A stretch of DNA of 64,000 nucleotides from assembly GCA_038226175.1 (NCBI GenBank), contig JBBRQP010000007.1, forward strand, positions 1 through 64,000, read 5' to 3'. A program made the position numbers and the translations under genes. Shown here piece by piece: positions 8,629-17,361 of this stretch; the stretch's first letter is position 1, and every line of letters starts with the position of its first letter. The notes under the pieces were generated by a model. The model had not been told where the DNA came from and searched no databases. It saw only the letters and a list, made by a program, of their open reading frames with translations. Source of the DNA: JBBRQP01 sp038226175 (GTDB lineage Bacteria > Cyanobacteriota > Cyanobacteriia > Gloeobacterales > Anthocerotibacteraceae).

Positions 8629-9216
8629 TTACCCTGTCAAATAACCAATACAAGCTCTCAGCCAATCTTCAGTGGGAGCATTGGTTTCTAGATTGACATG
8701 ACTCAGGGCGTGCGCTACTTCTTGGGGCGAATAGCCCAAGGCCAGCAGCGCAAGTTGTACTTCTTCACGCACAGGATTAGTCCCGCTCAAAACTACGCCG
8801 CCGGTGCGCTCCTGCCATTTTTCTAGGCGACTGCGCAACTCCAAAACAATGCGTTGGGCTGTTTTGACGCCGACACCGGGCGTTAGAGCTAAGGCGCGAC
8901 TATTTTCTTTGAGAATAGCTGTCACTAATTCCGAGGCACCAAGGGTTTCAAGTAAGGCCAATGCCAACCGTGGACCAACCCCACTGACTGCAAGCAATTG
9001 CCCAAAAACTTCTCGTTCGCTCAGATCCAAAAATCCATATAGTAAGACTTGCTCTTCACGAATCAGGTGGACTGTCCAGAGTTTTACCACCTGACCGAGT
9101 GCTGGTAAAGCTAACCGCCGATGCACAGCAACTAGATAGCTCAGCCCACTCGCCGTCTCGAGCACCACCCCATCAGCCGTAATCTGGGTCAAAGTTCCGG
9201 CTACTGCAAAAATCAT
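8629..9216 (-). CDS. ruvA: Holliday junction DNA helicase subunit RuvA
   Basis: A 195-residue RuvA. It starts with the OB-fold domain (MIFAVAGTLTQI; YLVAVHRRL), followed by the tandem helix-hairpin-helix domain (LLAVSGVGPRLALALLE; LTPGVGVKTAQRIVLELR) and a C-terminal domain III that would contact RuvB (EVQLALLALGYSPQEVAHAL). RuvA tetramers hold the Holliday junction for RuvB-driven branch migration. No ruvB or ruvC lies nearby, which is common in cyanobacteria. Its start overlaps the stop of the upstream CPBP gene by 4 nt (ATGA), so the two are co-translated. Confidence 0.95.
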   Translation of the reverse strand: MIFAVAGTLTQITADGVVLETASGLSYLVAVHRRLALPALGQVVKLWTVHLIREEQVLLYGFLDLSEREVFGQLLAVSGVGPRLALALLETLGASELVTAILKENSRALALTPGVGVKTAQRIVLELRSRLEKWQERTGGVVLSGTNPVREEVQLALLALGYSPQEVAHALSHVNLETNAPTEDWLRACIGYLTG

Positions 9217-9752
9217 CCGCGTACCCTACGTGACCAAAACCATCCTGCGAGCCAATTATTGGTAATATGCGCAATCACGGGAATCAATAAATTGCCACTG
9301 CTTAGCATAGCAAAACCCAAGATAAGTCCGACCCCCATCGCCCACAAACCATAGGGCCAATAGCGCCAGTCAAGAAGATGCAAAACCCCAAAAAGCAAAC
9401 TACTGGTTAGCAATCCCCAACTCGTCAATACAACGCCACGAAACAAAATTTCTTCACTCAGCCCCGGTAATAAGCCTAGCCAAAGCATATCCCAAGGTCT
9501 GAGAGGAGACATCACCAACGCTAAATATTCATCCGTTACGGTCTGAAATTGTGGCCAAAGATAGTAAGCCAACCCACTCAAAGCGCTCAACCCGCCACCA
9601 ACAGCGATGCCCACTACGATGGCTAACCCATCACCTTGCCAGCCAGGAACCACGGGTATCTGCGCGATCCAACTCCAGCCTTGGGCCACGAGTAGCAACA
9701 GCAATGCTGTAAAGCCAAGAGTTAAGAGGACTTGTTCACGGGTCAATTTCAA
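9213..9752 (-). CDS. CPBP family intramembrane metalloprotease
   Basis: A 179-residue membrane protein with about five or six hydrophobic segments. The three CPBP (Abi/CAAX-protease-like) motifs are present: EEILFRG near residue 100, FGVLHL near 121-126, and HITNN near 162-166. These Glu and His residues bind the catalytic zinc in the family. Substrates of the cyanobacterial members are not generally known. The stop codon overlaps the ruvA start (ATGA); the functional link between the two is not evident. A bidirectional terminator separates it from htrA upstream. Confidence 0.85.
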   Translation of the reverse strand: MKLTREQVLLTLGFTALLLLLVAQGWSWIAQIPVVPGWQGDGLAIVVGIAVGGGLSALSGLAYYLWPQFQTVTDEYLALVMSPLRPWDMLWLGLLPGLSEEILFRGVVLTSWGLLTSSLLFGVLHLLDWRYWPYGLWAMGVGLILGFAMLSSGNLLIPVIAHITNNWLAGWFWSRRVRG

Positions 9753-9811
9753 AACAGTAAGATGTCAAGAGTTCTTTTACTCTAACAGTCTCGCTAGATC
9801 AGAGTAGGCTT

Positions 9812-9848
9812 AAAAAGCCGCAAATTTATGGATTAACTGCGGCTTTTT
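9812..9848. terminator. Bidirectional terminator
   Basis: A perfect 11-bp inverted repeat (9812-9822 and 9838-9848) has five A residues at its left end and five T residues at its right end, so it can terminate on both strands. It lies just after the htrA stop codon (minus strand). Confidence 0.8.
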
Positions 9849-9867
9849 GAGAACTTTTTTTGTCGTT

Positions 9868-11094
9868 TTAACCGTTATCAGGCTCAGCTTTAAACTCGAC
9901 GGTTCTGATCTTGAGCTTTTTGGTATCCGTATTACGAATCACCGTGAACTCGACAGATTCGCCAACTTTGTGGGTGCCTACAGCATCTTGGACTTGGCGC
10001 GCATCGGTCATAGCTTTACCATCCACGGCCGTAATCACATCCCCTGCTCGTAAGCCCCCGACCGCCGCTGGAGATTTGGGAACTACACGCTGTACCAAAA
10101 CTCCCTTATCAACAGGAGGAACCGGTAAGCCAGCATTGGGGTTTTCTTTGATCTGCTGTACGAGATCAGCACTCAGACCCACCATGCTTACGCCTACATA
10201 AGGACGGATGATTTTGCCATCCTTAAGTAGTTTTTCGGCAATCTCGCGGGCTTTGTTGATCGGTACGGCGAAGCCAATGCCTTCAGCCCCACTGATAATG
10301 GCTGTGTTAATACCAATTACTTCGCCGTAGATGTTGATCAAAGGACCACCTGAGTTACCGGGGTTGATGGCAGCATCAGTTTGGATATAATCGACGCGTT
10401 TATCACCCAGTTGGATTTGATTACTAGTGCGATTGAGCGCACTGATGATCCCAGCGGTCACCGTGTTGCTAAAACCTAAAGGATTACCTAAAGCGATTAC
10501 CCATTCACCGGGGCGTAATTTGCCCGAGTCACCGAGAGCCACAGTCGGCAAAAGTTGTCCAGCCGTAACTTTGACAACGGCTACATCAGTTAAAGTATCC
10601 ACCCCGAGCACTTTACCTTTGAGGTTGGTGCCATCTTTGAGAACGACGGTTACTTTGTCTGCACCGTCTACAACATGTTCGTTGGTGACGATAATGCCTG
10701 AGCTATCAATGATAAAACCAGAACCTTGTCCGCGCTCAGGGCGACGCGGGCCAGAGGGTGCGCGGTCACCAAAGAAGTCCCGGAAAAATGGCGGTAATTC
10801 GCTTTCCTCACGGCCTTTAGGTGCTGATTTCTCGATATTGATGCTGACGACAGCTGGCGCTGCTTTTTCGGCAGCATCAGCAATAAAGTTTGGGCTTAAA
10901 CCAGCCGCCATGCGCCCTAATCCGGCCTCATTAGCGCTGGTCGTACTAGTGGTTTGATAGCTTTGTTCTGGTGCTGCGGGAGCAGGTTGACCTTGAACAA
11001 CTTTACTAACGGAAGAACCTGCGACAAAGGAACCCCCTGCCACAAAACCTGTTACCGCGAGCCAAGTGAGTCGTTGTTTCCAGTCAGTCGTCAT
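9868..11094 (-). CDS. HtrA/Deg serine protease (HhoA/HhoB/HtrA type)
   Basis: A 408-residue trypsin-like protease with one PDZ domain. A membrane anchor or signal (LTWLAVTGFVAGGSFVAG) starts the protein, followed by a low-complexity linker. The catalytic triad is visible as His140 (TNEHVVDG), Asp170 (TLTDVAVVKV) and Ser248 (GNSGGP). The PDZ domain covers about residues 290-395 (YVGVSM ... VVPKSPAAVGGLRAGDVI). Deg proteases degrade or refold damaged envelope proteins; in cyanobacteria three paralogues help under light and heat stress. I cannot tell from the sequence which of the three this is. The gene stands alone between two terminator or promoter regions. Confidence 0.93.
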   Translation of the reverse strand: MTTDWKQRLTWLAVTGFVAGGSFVAGSSVSKVVQGQPAPAAPEQSYQTTSTTSANEAGLGRMAAGLSPNFIADAAEKAAPAVVSINIEKSAPKGREESELPPFFRDFFGDRAPSGPRRPERGQGSGFIIDSSGIIVTNEHVVDGADKVTVVLKDGTNLKGKVLGVDTLTDVAVVKVTAGQLLPTVALGDSGKLRPGEWVIALGNPLGFSNTVTAGIISALNRTSNQIQLGDKRVDYIQTDAAINPGNSGGPLINIYGEVIGINTAIISGAEGIGFAVPINKAREIAEKLLKDGKIIRPYVGVSMVGLSADLVQQIKENPNAGLPVPPVDKGVLVQRVVPKSPAAVGGLRAGDVITAVDGKAMTDARQVQDAVGTHKVGESVEFTVIRNTDTKKLKIRTVEFKAEPDNG

Positions 11095-11148
11095 GCTTCG
11101 AGCCTATGTAAATGCGATAGTTCTAATCTAGCTAATTTTGGTGAAGCA

Positions 11149-11247
11149 TTACAGAGTCCGGGTATTCTTCCATTTCCAAAACACAATCACCAAAGGACCC
11201 GAGGACAAAATCAAAAACAGCAGAAACAGTGAAATCAAGGTACTCAC
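11149..11247 (-). CDS. 32-residue membrane peptide, possible Psb30 (Ycf12)
   Basis: A GTG start (11247) sits 8 nt after a strong AGGAG ribosome binding site. The peptide has one hydrophobic helix, then SSGPLVIVFW, and ends with a basic tail (KWKNTRTL). The order hydrophobic helix, Gly-Pro, small aliphatic pair, short C-terminus ending in Leu resembles the photosystem II subunit Psb30 (Ycf12), whose homologues carry A-G-P-x-x-I before a short Arg-containing tail. A perfect TATAAT (11275-11280, minus strand) lies upstream, although without a good -35 box. I am fairly sure this is a real gene and less sure of the name; other one-helix photosynthetic subunits are possible. Confidence 0.5.
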   Translation of the reverse strand: MSTLISLFLLFLILSSGPLVIVFWKWKNTRTL

Positions 11248-11346
11248 GGCAATAACTCCTAAGTGCTGTCACTTATTATAGCGAGCAGGGTCAAACTTAG
11301 CGTATCAACACACTCAGACTAACCCTATTTTTTTGAGACCATGTTT

Positions 11347-12279
11347 TTAGAGCAACTCCAATTCACCCACCACCTCAAGACGCTTCACCTGATCGATAGC
11401 CGCAAAGCGGTCGAGTAGAATTTGGGCTTGATTGGCCTCGAGCCAGCCGAGTTGGCGTAATAGATGTAAGACAACAGGGTACTTGGCTCGTTCTGCACCA
11501 TCTATAACTTTGACTGCCATACCCATACCTTCGCCGAGGTGGGCGATGCACTGAATGCCTTCGGCACCGCCTTTGCTGACCAAACCCGAAGTCGCTTGCA
11601 TCAGTACGGTATCAAAGCGGTCTTCCCCAGCAACCCGTTCAGGATAGGTATTCATCGCGCGCGCAATTGCTTCCATTTCAGCAAATACGCCTGCTGAGAG
11701 TTTGGCATATAAAGTTGCTAATTGAGTTAAGGTCATTTGATAGGTAGGTGCCGTGCAGTCATCGCGTGCTGTCAATAGTTCAGCGACAGGTAAACCCAAT
11801 AACTCCGCGATCATCTGTCCGGTAAATTGTTGTAGAGGGTGACGCAGGGCTGTGTAATCCTGCAACGGCCAACCCCGTGTGCGACAGGCCAATAACATCC
11901 CCGCATGTTTGCCTGAGCAGTTGTGAGCCAAAGGGCTTTTGGCTCCCTTGGGAATCGGACAATTGAGCTGAGAGACGTCTAAATCTGCTTGCCAAAGTAA
12001 ATTAAATACCTGTCGACAATGCTGAATACTACCGCTATGGGAACTACACACCAAGGCTAGATCGGCCTCAGTAATCTGCACTCCCGAACGCAGCGCGGCT
12101 AATGCCTGAAAGGGCTTGAGCGCCGAACGACAAAAAACGGGTAAATCTGGTTCCCCCGCTGCACATAACATGCGACCACGATGATCACTGATTACCACAT
12201 GAACTTGATGTACCGACTCCACGAGTCCTTCGCGCAAAAGCTGAACAAGCAAGGGTTGATGAAAACTACGTCTTTCCAT
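11347..12279 (-). CDS. Asparaginase (L-asparaginase II family)
   Basis: A 310-residue protein of the Asparaginase_II family (PF06089 type, distinct from bacterial type I/II AnsA/AnsB). Family signatures include FCRSALKPFQAL, CSSHSGS, HNCSGKHAGMLL and DDCTAPTYQM, with conserved Ser, Lys and His residues. It should hydrolyse asparagine to aspartate and ammonia. Transcribed alone or at the end of the sugar-transporter operon upstream on the same strand (52 nt gap). The genome also has cyanophycin synthetase in this window, but cyanophycin breakdown uses isoaspartyl dipeptidases of another family, so a direct link is unproven. Confidence 0.85.
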   Translation of the reverse strand: MERRSFHQPLLVQLLREGLVESVHQVHVVISDHRGRMLCAAGEPDLPVFCRSALKPFQALAALRSGVQITEADLALVCSSHSGSIQHCRQVFNLLWQADLDVSQLNCPIPKGAKSPLAHNCSGKHAGMLLACRTRGWPLQDYTALRHPLQQFTGQMIAELLGLPVAELLTARDDCTAPTYQMTLTQLATLYAKLSAGVFAEMEAIARAMNTYPERVAGEDRFDTVLMQATSGLVSKGGAEGIQCIAHLGEGMGMAVKVIDGAERAKYPVVLHLLRQLGWLEANQAQILLDRFAAIDQVKRLEVVGELELL

Positions 12280-12331
12280 GTAGTAAGTGTAACGCCATAC
12301 CTACCCCTGAATCGCTTAGCTTGGTACCGAA

Positions 12332-13210
12332 TTACCGGACAACCAACGAACTTGCTTGTGAGCCTCTAGTAAGGCGGGCATTGAGCAGAGAAAAGAGCAG
12401 CAGTAGCATAAATAGCACGACCCCGACCGCGCAAGCATAACCCAACTCCAGACTTGTAAAAGCTTTTTCGTAGAGATAATAAACAATAGTTTTGGAGCTA
12501 TCCGCCGGACCGCCACGGGTCATAACATAGATTTCCTCAAATACTTTCATCGCCGAAATCGAGGACAATACGGCGACCAATAACACATAAGGCCGCATCA
12601 AAGGCACCGTGATATGCCAGTGTTTGCGCCAACCATCTGCGCCATCGAGCGCCGCTGCTTCATAGAGTTGAGCCGGAATACTCTGGAGCCCAGCTAGATA
12701 AATTACCATGTAATAACCCAAGCCTTTCCAGATTGTGACGAGCATTACCGCAAACATCGCGCCTTCACTGGTCAACCAAGGAATAGCAGCCTCTACGACA
12801 TGGGAATTTCTCAAGACCCCATTGAGTAAACCGTTTTCCCCATAAACCCATTTCCAAGTAATCCCCGCAATCACCATCGGAATGATGACTGGAACATAGT
12901 AGAGTACGCGATAGGCTGACAAAAAAGGCAGCGGACGATTTAACAAGATTGCTAATCCTAATGGTAAAATAATTAGCGCTGGCACGACACCCACCAGATA
13001 AATTAATGTATTGCCCAAAACCTTCCAAAAGAGACTATCCAAAAGCAAACGCTGATAATTAACGCCACCAATCCACTCAGGATTACTCAACATGTCGTAG
13101 CGTGTAAAACTCAGGAAAAAAGCCTGTAATATGGGTAAAAAAGTTGAGAGACTCAACAAAATTAAAGCGGGCAGTAAAAAGGCATAGGCCTTGAATGTCA
13201 GAGGTTTCAT
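12332..13210 (-). CDS. Sugar ABC transporter permease (MalF/UgpA-like)
   Basis: A 292-residue inner-membrane permease with six hydrophobic helices. The EAA loop that docks the ATPase is clear (EAAALDGADGWRKHWHITVP). It belongs to the carbohydrate uptake family that pairs two permeases with a periplasmic binding protein. The start ATG at 13210 overlaps the stop of the binding-protein gene (ATGA) and follows a GGAA; an upstream ATG at 13225 would add five residues and has no ribosome binding site. The second permease and the ATPase are not in the window, so the system must be completed from elsewhere. Confidence 0.9.
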   Translation of the reverse strand: MKPLTFKAYAFLLPALILLSLSTFLPILQAFFLSFTRYDMLSNPEWIGGVNYQRLLLDSLFWKVLGNTLIYLVGVVPALIILPLGLAILLNRPLPFLSAYRVLYYVPVIIPMVIAGITWKWVYGENGLLNGVLRNSHVVEAAIPWLTSEGAMFAVMLVTIWKGLGYYMVIYLAGLQSIPAQLYEAAALDGADGWRKHWHITVPLMRPYVLLVAVLSSISAMKVFEEIYVMTRGGPADSSKTIVYYLYEKAFTSLELGYACAVGVVLFMLLLLFSLLNARLTRGSQASSLVVR

Positions 13211-14427
13211 ACGATCAAATTCCATTTGTCGGCAGCAGATTGTACGGCTTGGGCAGCAGTTTTTTTGCCCAGCATGGCGAGTTGAAGTTCTTCATAAATA
13301 AACTTTTGAAGCAAATCCAGATTATCAAAGGGCGGGATCAAAACTTCCGCTGTCGCCAATTGTTGCGCGCTGACCAGTCTTCCTGTTGTAGCAATATCAG
13401 GAGCCACAGCGGTAAAAAATCGGTCTTGCGCTGCTTGACGAGTAGAAGGGAGCAAATTAGCAGCTTTAGCTAGAGCTAATTGATTACGATCATTGGTTAT
13501 AAATAAAGCCAGACGCACGGCTTCTCGGGCATGGAGGGTGTTTTTGGGAACCACAATATTCATGGCACTGGCATTGGTTTTGGCAAGACTCCCGGTGAGT
13601 TGCGGACTGACCCCGGTGACTTGAGCGAGCTGGGGGGCATTTTTGGCGATGGATTCGAGAAACTGCGGGCCACTGAGTAGCAGTGCAGTTTCTTCGGCCT
13701 GATATAGTTCAACGGCCTTGCGATGGCCTTCGGTGAGGGTCTCGCGGGGAATCAGCTGGTCTCGATACAAATTTACCCAATAGTTGGCGGCAGCCAAACC
13801 AGCAGGACTATTAAATTTAGCTTGATGGTTAGTGTCAATTAGTTGCACACCCGTTTTAACCCAAGCCTCTAAGATTTGTGCCGTATCAAAGGTGGGTAAA
13901 AAAGCATACTTACCCGTTTGACGGTGAATCACCTGAGCTACCTGACGCAACTCTTGATAATTACGCGGCGGCTGATTAGGGTCTAAGCCAGCTTTTTGGA
14001 ATAAGGCTCGGTTATAAATCGTAATCTGGGTTGAGATATACCAAGGTACTCCAAAAATCACCCCATTCAGCCGATTGGATTGCCAGAGATTAGGGAAATA
14101 AACGGCTTGCTCCTGCGGGCTGACCTGACGACCAAAATCCAACAGCGTATGACGTTGGGCTAATTTGACAGCAAACTGAGGATTGAGATTAACCACATCG
14201 GGCGCAGTACCAGCAGCTACAGCAGCGAGGATTTTGCGTTCCATATCTGCCCAGGGCACATCGACCCATTTCACAGGTAAGGGAAACTTAGCCAATATCC
14301 CCTCTAATAAAACCGTGTGTTCAGGCTTAAGCTGCATCGTCCAAAATTCTAGTGGGCGCTTGGGATCGACATTGGCTGCACACCCTCCTAGCAGTAATCC
14401 ACCCATCAAAAGTTGCCGTCGCTGCAT
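13207..14427 (-). CDS. Sugar ABC transporter substrate-binding lipoprotein
   Basis: A 406-residue family-1 extracellular solute-binding protein. It begins MQRRQLLMGGLLLGGCAA, a short signal with a lipobox (LGGC), so Cys is lipidated and the protein anchored outside the inner membrane. The body has family features such as LEFWTMQL, AAGTAPDVVNLN and VPWYISTQITIYNRALF. Sugar-type ligand inferred from family; the exact ligand is unknown. The start ATG at 14427 has an AAGG about 10 nt upstream; the preceding in-frame TTG is less likely. Translationally coupled to the permease downstream. Confidence 0.9.
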   Translation of the reverse strand: MQRRQLLMGGLLLGGCAANVDPKRPLEFWTMQLKPEHTVLLEGILAKFPLPVKWVDVPWADMERKILAAVAAGTAPDVVNLNPQFAVKLAQRHTLLDFGRQVSPQEQAVYFPNLWQSNRLNGVIFGVPWYISTQITIYNRALFQKAGLDPNQPPRNYQELRQVAQVIHRQTGKYAFLPTFDTAQILEAWVKTGVQLIDTNHQAKFNSPAGLAAANYWVNLYRDQLIPRETLTEGHRKAVELYQAEETALLLSGPQFLESIAKNAPQLAQVTGVSPQLTGSLAKTNASAMNIVVPKNTLHAREAVRLALFITNDRNQLALAKAANLLPSTRQAAQDRFFTAVAPDIATTGRLVSAQQLATAEVLIPPFDNLDLLQKFIYEELQLAMLGKKTAAQAVQSAADKWNLIV

Positions 14428-14558
14428 CAAAAACTTACCTTGAGAGCTTCTCTACTGTAGAGAGAGCCTGCGCTTACTGCAAGCTATCCCTTAGTGTCCA
14501 CAAGGTGAGCCTTCTGTAAGCAATATCGCCTAGGATGAGTTATGCATAGGACATCAGC

Positions 14559-15065
14559 ATGGCGCTCACCGATGATTTGGAATTAGCCTTTCGTAAATCC
14601 TGGTTACTGCTTTACTCGCGTGGTGTGGGCGAAGGCTATATCAATGCTCTCAAAACCTTTATTCAAGCTGGGATCAGAGCCTATCGTAGTGGTTATACCC
14701 TCGAAGCCCTTAATTTGGAACTTGTGGCTAACCAGAAAGTGACCGGAGACCCGCTCCTAGACGATTTTTTGCGTCTTGACCCCCAAGAATTAGATATTCG
14801 CACCACTTGGCTGAAGTTAATCTACGTAACCTTGACGCGCTTAGATGGCTTGGAGCCGCCTCCTGATTCTGGTAATTTATTGGATTTAGTCTTAGGTGTG
14901 ATTGAAGCACACCAAAAAGGCTATACCTTAGATGCGCTAAAACTCGAATTAGTATTACAGACGCCTGAGCCTGCACGTACCCAAGAGGAGTCTTCTATCC
15001 TTAGTCAATGGATGCGGCTGGTTTTTTTGACCCTTGAATCAGCTCAAGATTCCCAAGTGACCTAG
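14559..15065 (+). CDS. Unknown protein with an internal duplication
   Basis: A 168-residue soluble, helical, acidic protein that I do not recognise. It contains two similar halves: residues about 28-55 (FIQAGIRAYRSGYTLEALNLE) and about 110-130 (VIEAHQKGYTLDALKLELVL), both with Gly-Tyr-Thr-Leu-[ED]-Ala-Leu. Each half is followed by a Leu-rich helix ending in W-x-[KR]-L-x-[YF]-[LV]-T-L. The gene is monocistronic and followed by the MITE-like inverted repeat, whose left arm starts within the stop codon. No transmembrane helix or signal peptide is seen. Confidence 0.7.
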   Translation: MALTDDLELAFRKSWLLLYSRGVGEGYINALKTFIQAGIRAYRSGYTLEALNLELVANQKVTGDPLLDDFLRLDPQELDIRTTWLKLIYVTLTRLDGLEPPPDSGNLLDLVLGVIEAHQKGYTLDALKLELVLQTPEPARTQEESSILSQWMRLVFLTLESAQDSQVT

Positions 15066-15195
15066 CTGTTGTAATCTTGTGAGGAGCCTACTTTGATGAC
15101 ACCAATGACTTAATGTGCCTACTTATCACTTAATCATGAACTTTTGAGCATCGCCGTAAGTCAAAAATAGACAGTCAAGATTACAATTGGCTAGG
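15061..15195. repeat. Imperfect terminal inverted repeats, MITE-like element (candidate)
   Basis: The left arm (15061-15079) and right arm (15176-15195) are inverted repeats of one another: CCTAGC, a 2-3 nt mismatch, then a perfect 11-bp block TTGTAATCTTG. They enclose about 96 nt without a gene. The left arm begins inside the stop codon of the gene before it. The total size of 135 nt and paired ends fit a small non-autonomous element, but no target-site duplication is obvious. The alternative is a long-range stem in the 3' untranslated region. Confidence 0.45.
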
Positions 15196-15230
15196 GTAAC
15201 CCAAATTGTTCTCACTCAAGGTTGCAGATC

Positions 15231-17357
15231 GTGTCCACCTTCTTCAGGCTTAATCGCCGTCATACGCTTCTACTAGGTGCCTTAATGACTACATTTCCTT
15301 TTTCGGTAACCGCTAAAAATTATCCTGTCGCACTCCAAGACAACGTTATTGAAGATTATCATGGTACGCCAGTTGCTGACCCCTATCGTTGGCTAGAAGA
15401 CCCTGCTAGTGAAGAAACCCAAGCCTGGGGCACAGCCCAAAATATTTTGACCCAAGAATTTTTAGGTAAAATTCCGCAGCGCAAACATATCCAAGCCCGC
15501 CTCAAGGAATTATGGGATTATCCGCGTTATTCCGTACCTTCTAAAGAAGGTCATGCCTACTTCTTTAGTAAAAATGACGGGTTACAAAACCAAGCTGTTT
15601 TATATACCCAGCAGGATTTGGCAAGCAAGCCTGTCGTAGCTCTTGACCCCAATCAACTCAGTATTGACGGTACCGTTGCCTTAACCAATCAAGCCATTAG
15701 TCGCAATGGCAAATTATTAGCTTATGGATTATCTAAAAGTGGTAGCGACTGGCAAGATATCAAAATTCGTGATCTAGCGACCAGCCAAGACTATCCCGAA
15801 ACAATACAATGGTCAAAATTCAGTGATATTGCTTGGAAGCACGATAATTCTGGTTTTTATTACAGCCGCTTCCCCGAACCAGGAAGTGTCTCTAAAGAAG
15901 ATGAAAGTAACTACAATAAGGTCTATTGGCATCAGCTTGATACTACCCAAGCGCAAGATAAGCTAATCCACGAACAACCCGAAGCTAAAGGACTAGCTTT
16001 TTCGCCAACTATTACCGAAGATGGTCGCTATATCACCCTTAATGTCTGGGAAGGCACCAATCCCAAAAACCGATTTTATTATCGTGAAATTACGAGTGAG
16101 CAGCCTTTTATTCGTCTACTCAATCAAGCCGATGCTAGATATGATTTGATTGACAATATTGGCTCAATATTATATTTTCAGACTGATTTTAAGGCACCCC
16201 GTAATCGGGTTATCGCTATTGATTTAGCTCATCCTGAAGTACACAATTGGCGTGAAATCATTGCGCAAACAGAAGATACAATTTCTTCGGTACTTACCGT
16301 AAATAACTACTTGGCTGTCACGTACATGCATGATGCCCATGAATTAGTAAAACTCTATGACCTTAATGGCAAATTTATCCGTGAAATTCAATTGCCAACA
16401 ATTGGTTCGGTTACAGGAATTTCTGGTAAGCGAACAGAGCAAGAGATGTTCTTAGGATTTACTTCTTTTTTGTATCCCACCACAATTTTTCGTTATGACT
16501 TCACCACGGATCAACTGATTGCTCTTCGTCCTTCTGAAAATAAGTTTGACCATTCTGGTTATGAAACCAAGCAAATTTTTTATCCCTCAAAAGATGGGAC
16601 TAAAATTCCGATGTTTATAACTCACAAAAAAGGGCTAAAGCTAAATGGTCAAAATCCGACCTTACTCTATGGCTACGGCGGCTTTAATATCAGCCTCACG
16701 CCTTCTTTTTCACCATCACGTTTGGTCTGGCTCGAAAACGGCGGCATCTATGCGATTGCTAATTTACGGGGCGGCGGTGAATATGGTGAGGCTTGGCATC
16801 AAGCGGGCATGTTGGGCAACAAACAAAATGTTTTTGATGATTTTGCGGCAGCTGCTACTTGGTTGATCACACATCAGTACACGTCTGCTCCCCAACTCGC
16901 TATCAATGGGGGCAGCAATGGGGGTCTGCTTGTGGCGGCAACCATGCTTCAGCATCCTGAGTTATTTGGAGCGGTCGTCTGCCAAGTTCCGGTCACAGAT
17001 ATGTTACGTTACCATCGCTTCACAGTCGGGCGTTATTGGATTCCCGAATATGGCAACGCCCAAGCTAATGCGGCAGACTTCAAATTTATGTATGACTATT
17101 CTCCTGTGCACAATGTCAAAGCCGGGGTTACTTACCCAGCTATTTTGGTGACTACGGCAGATACTGATGACCGGGTCGTACCCGCCCACGCCAAAAAATT
17201 TACCGCAATGCTCCAAGCCAAAGCTGAGGCTGTCCATCCGGTGCTGATACGCATCGAGACTAAGGCGGGTCACGGGAGCGGCAAACCTACCGCCAAAGTA
17301 ATCGAAGAGCAAAGCGATATTTATGCCTTTTTATTCAAGACCTTGGCGGTAAAATAG
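15231..17357 (+). CDS. Prolyl oligopeptidase family serine peptidase (S9A), exported
   Basis: A 708-residue protein. A signal peptide (RRHTLLLGALMTTFPFSVTA) precedes the mature protein, which begins near KNYPVALQD. The seven-bladed propeller region spans about residues 75-420 and the alpha/beta-hydrolase domain follows. The catalytic Ser is in NGGSNGGLL, the Asp in DTDDRVVP and the His in GHGSGK near the C-terminus. Prolyl oligopeptidases cut short peptides after proline. I chose the GTG at 15231, which has AAGG about 9 nt upstream; a TTG at 15222 is the alternative. The ferredoxin gene follows after 4 nt and is likely co-transcribed. Confidence 0.93.
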   Translation: MSTFFRLNRRHTLLLGALMTTFPFSVTAKNYPVALQDNVIEDYHGTPVADPYRWLEDPASEETQAWGTAQNILTQEFLGKIPQRKHIQARLKELWDYPRYSVPSKEGHAYFFSKNDGLQNQAVLYTQQDLASKPVVALDPNQLSIDGTVALTNQAISRNGKLLAYGLSKSGSDWQDIKIRDLATSQDYPETIQWSKFSDIAWKHDNSGFYYSRFPEPGSVSKEDESNYNKVYWHQLDTTQAQDKLIHEQPEAKGLAFSPTITEDGRYITLNVWEGTNPKNRFYYREITSEQPFIRLLNQADARYDLIDNIGSILYFQTDFKAPRNRVIAIDLAHPEVHNWREIIAQTEDTISSVLTVNNYLAVTYMHDAHELVKLYDLNGKFIREIQLPTIGSVTGISGKRTEQEMFLGFTSFLYPTTIFRYDFTTDQLIALRPSENKFDHSGYETKQIFYPSKDGTKIPMFITHKKGLKLNGQNPTLLYGYGGFNISLTPSFSPSRLVWLENGGIYAIANLRGGGEYGEAWHQAGMLGNKQNVFDDFAAAATWLITHQYTSAPQLAINGGSNGGLLVAATMLQHPELFGAVVCQVPVTDMLRYHRFTVGRYWIPEYGNAQANAADFKFMYDYSPVHNVKAGVTYPAILVTTADTDDRVVPAHAKKFTAMLQAKAEAVHPVLIRIETKAGHGSGKPTAKVIEEQSDIYAFLFKTLAVK

Positions 17358-17361
17358 GCCT

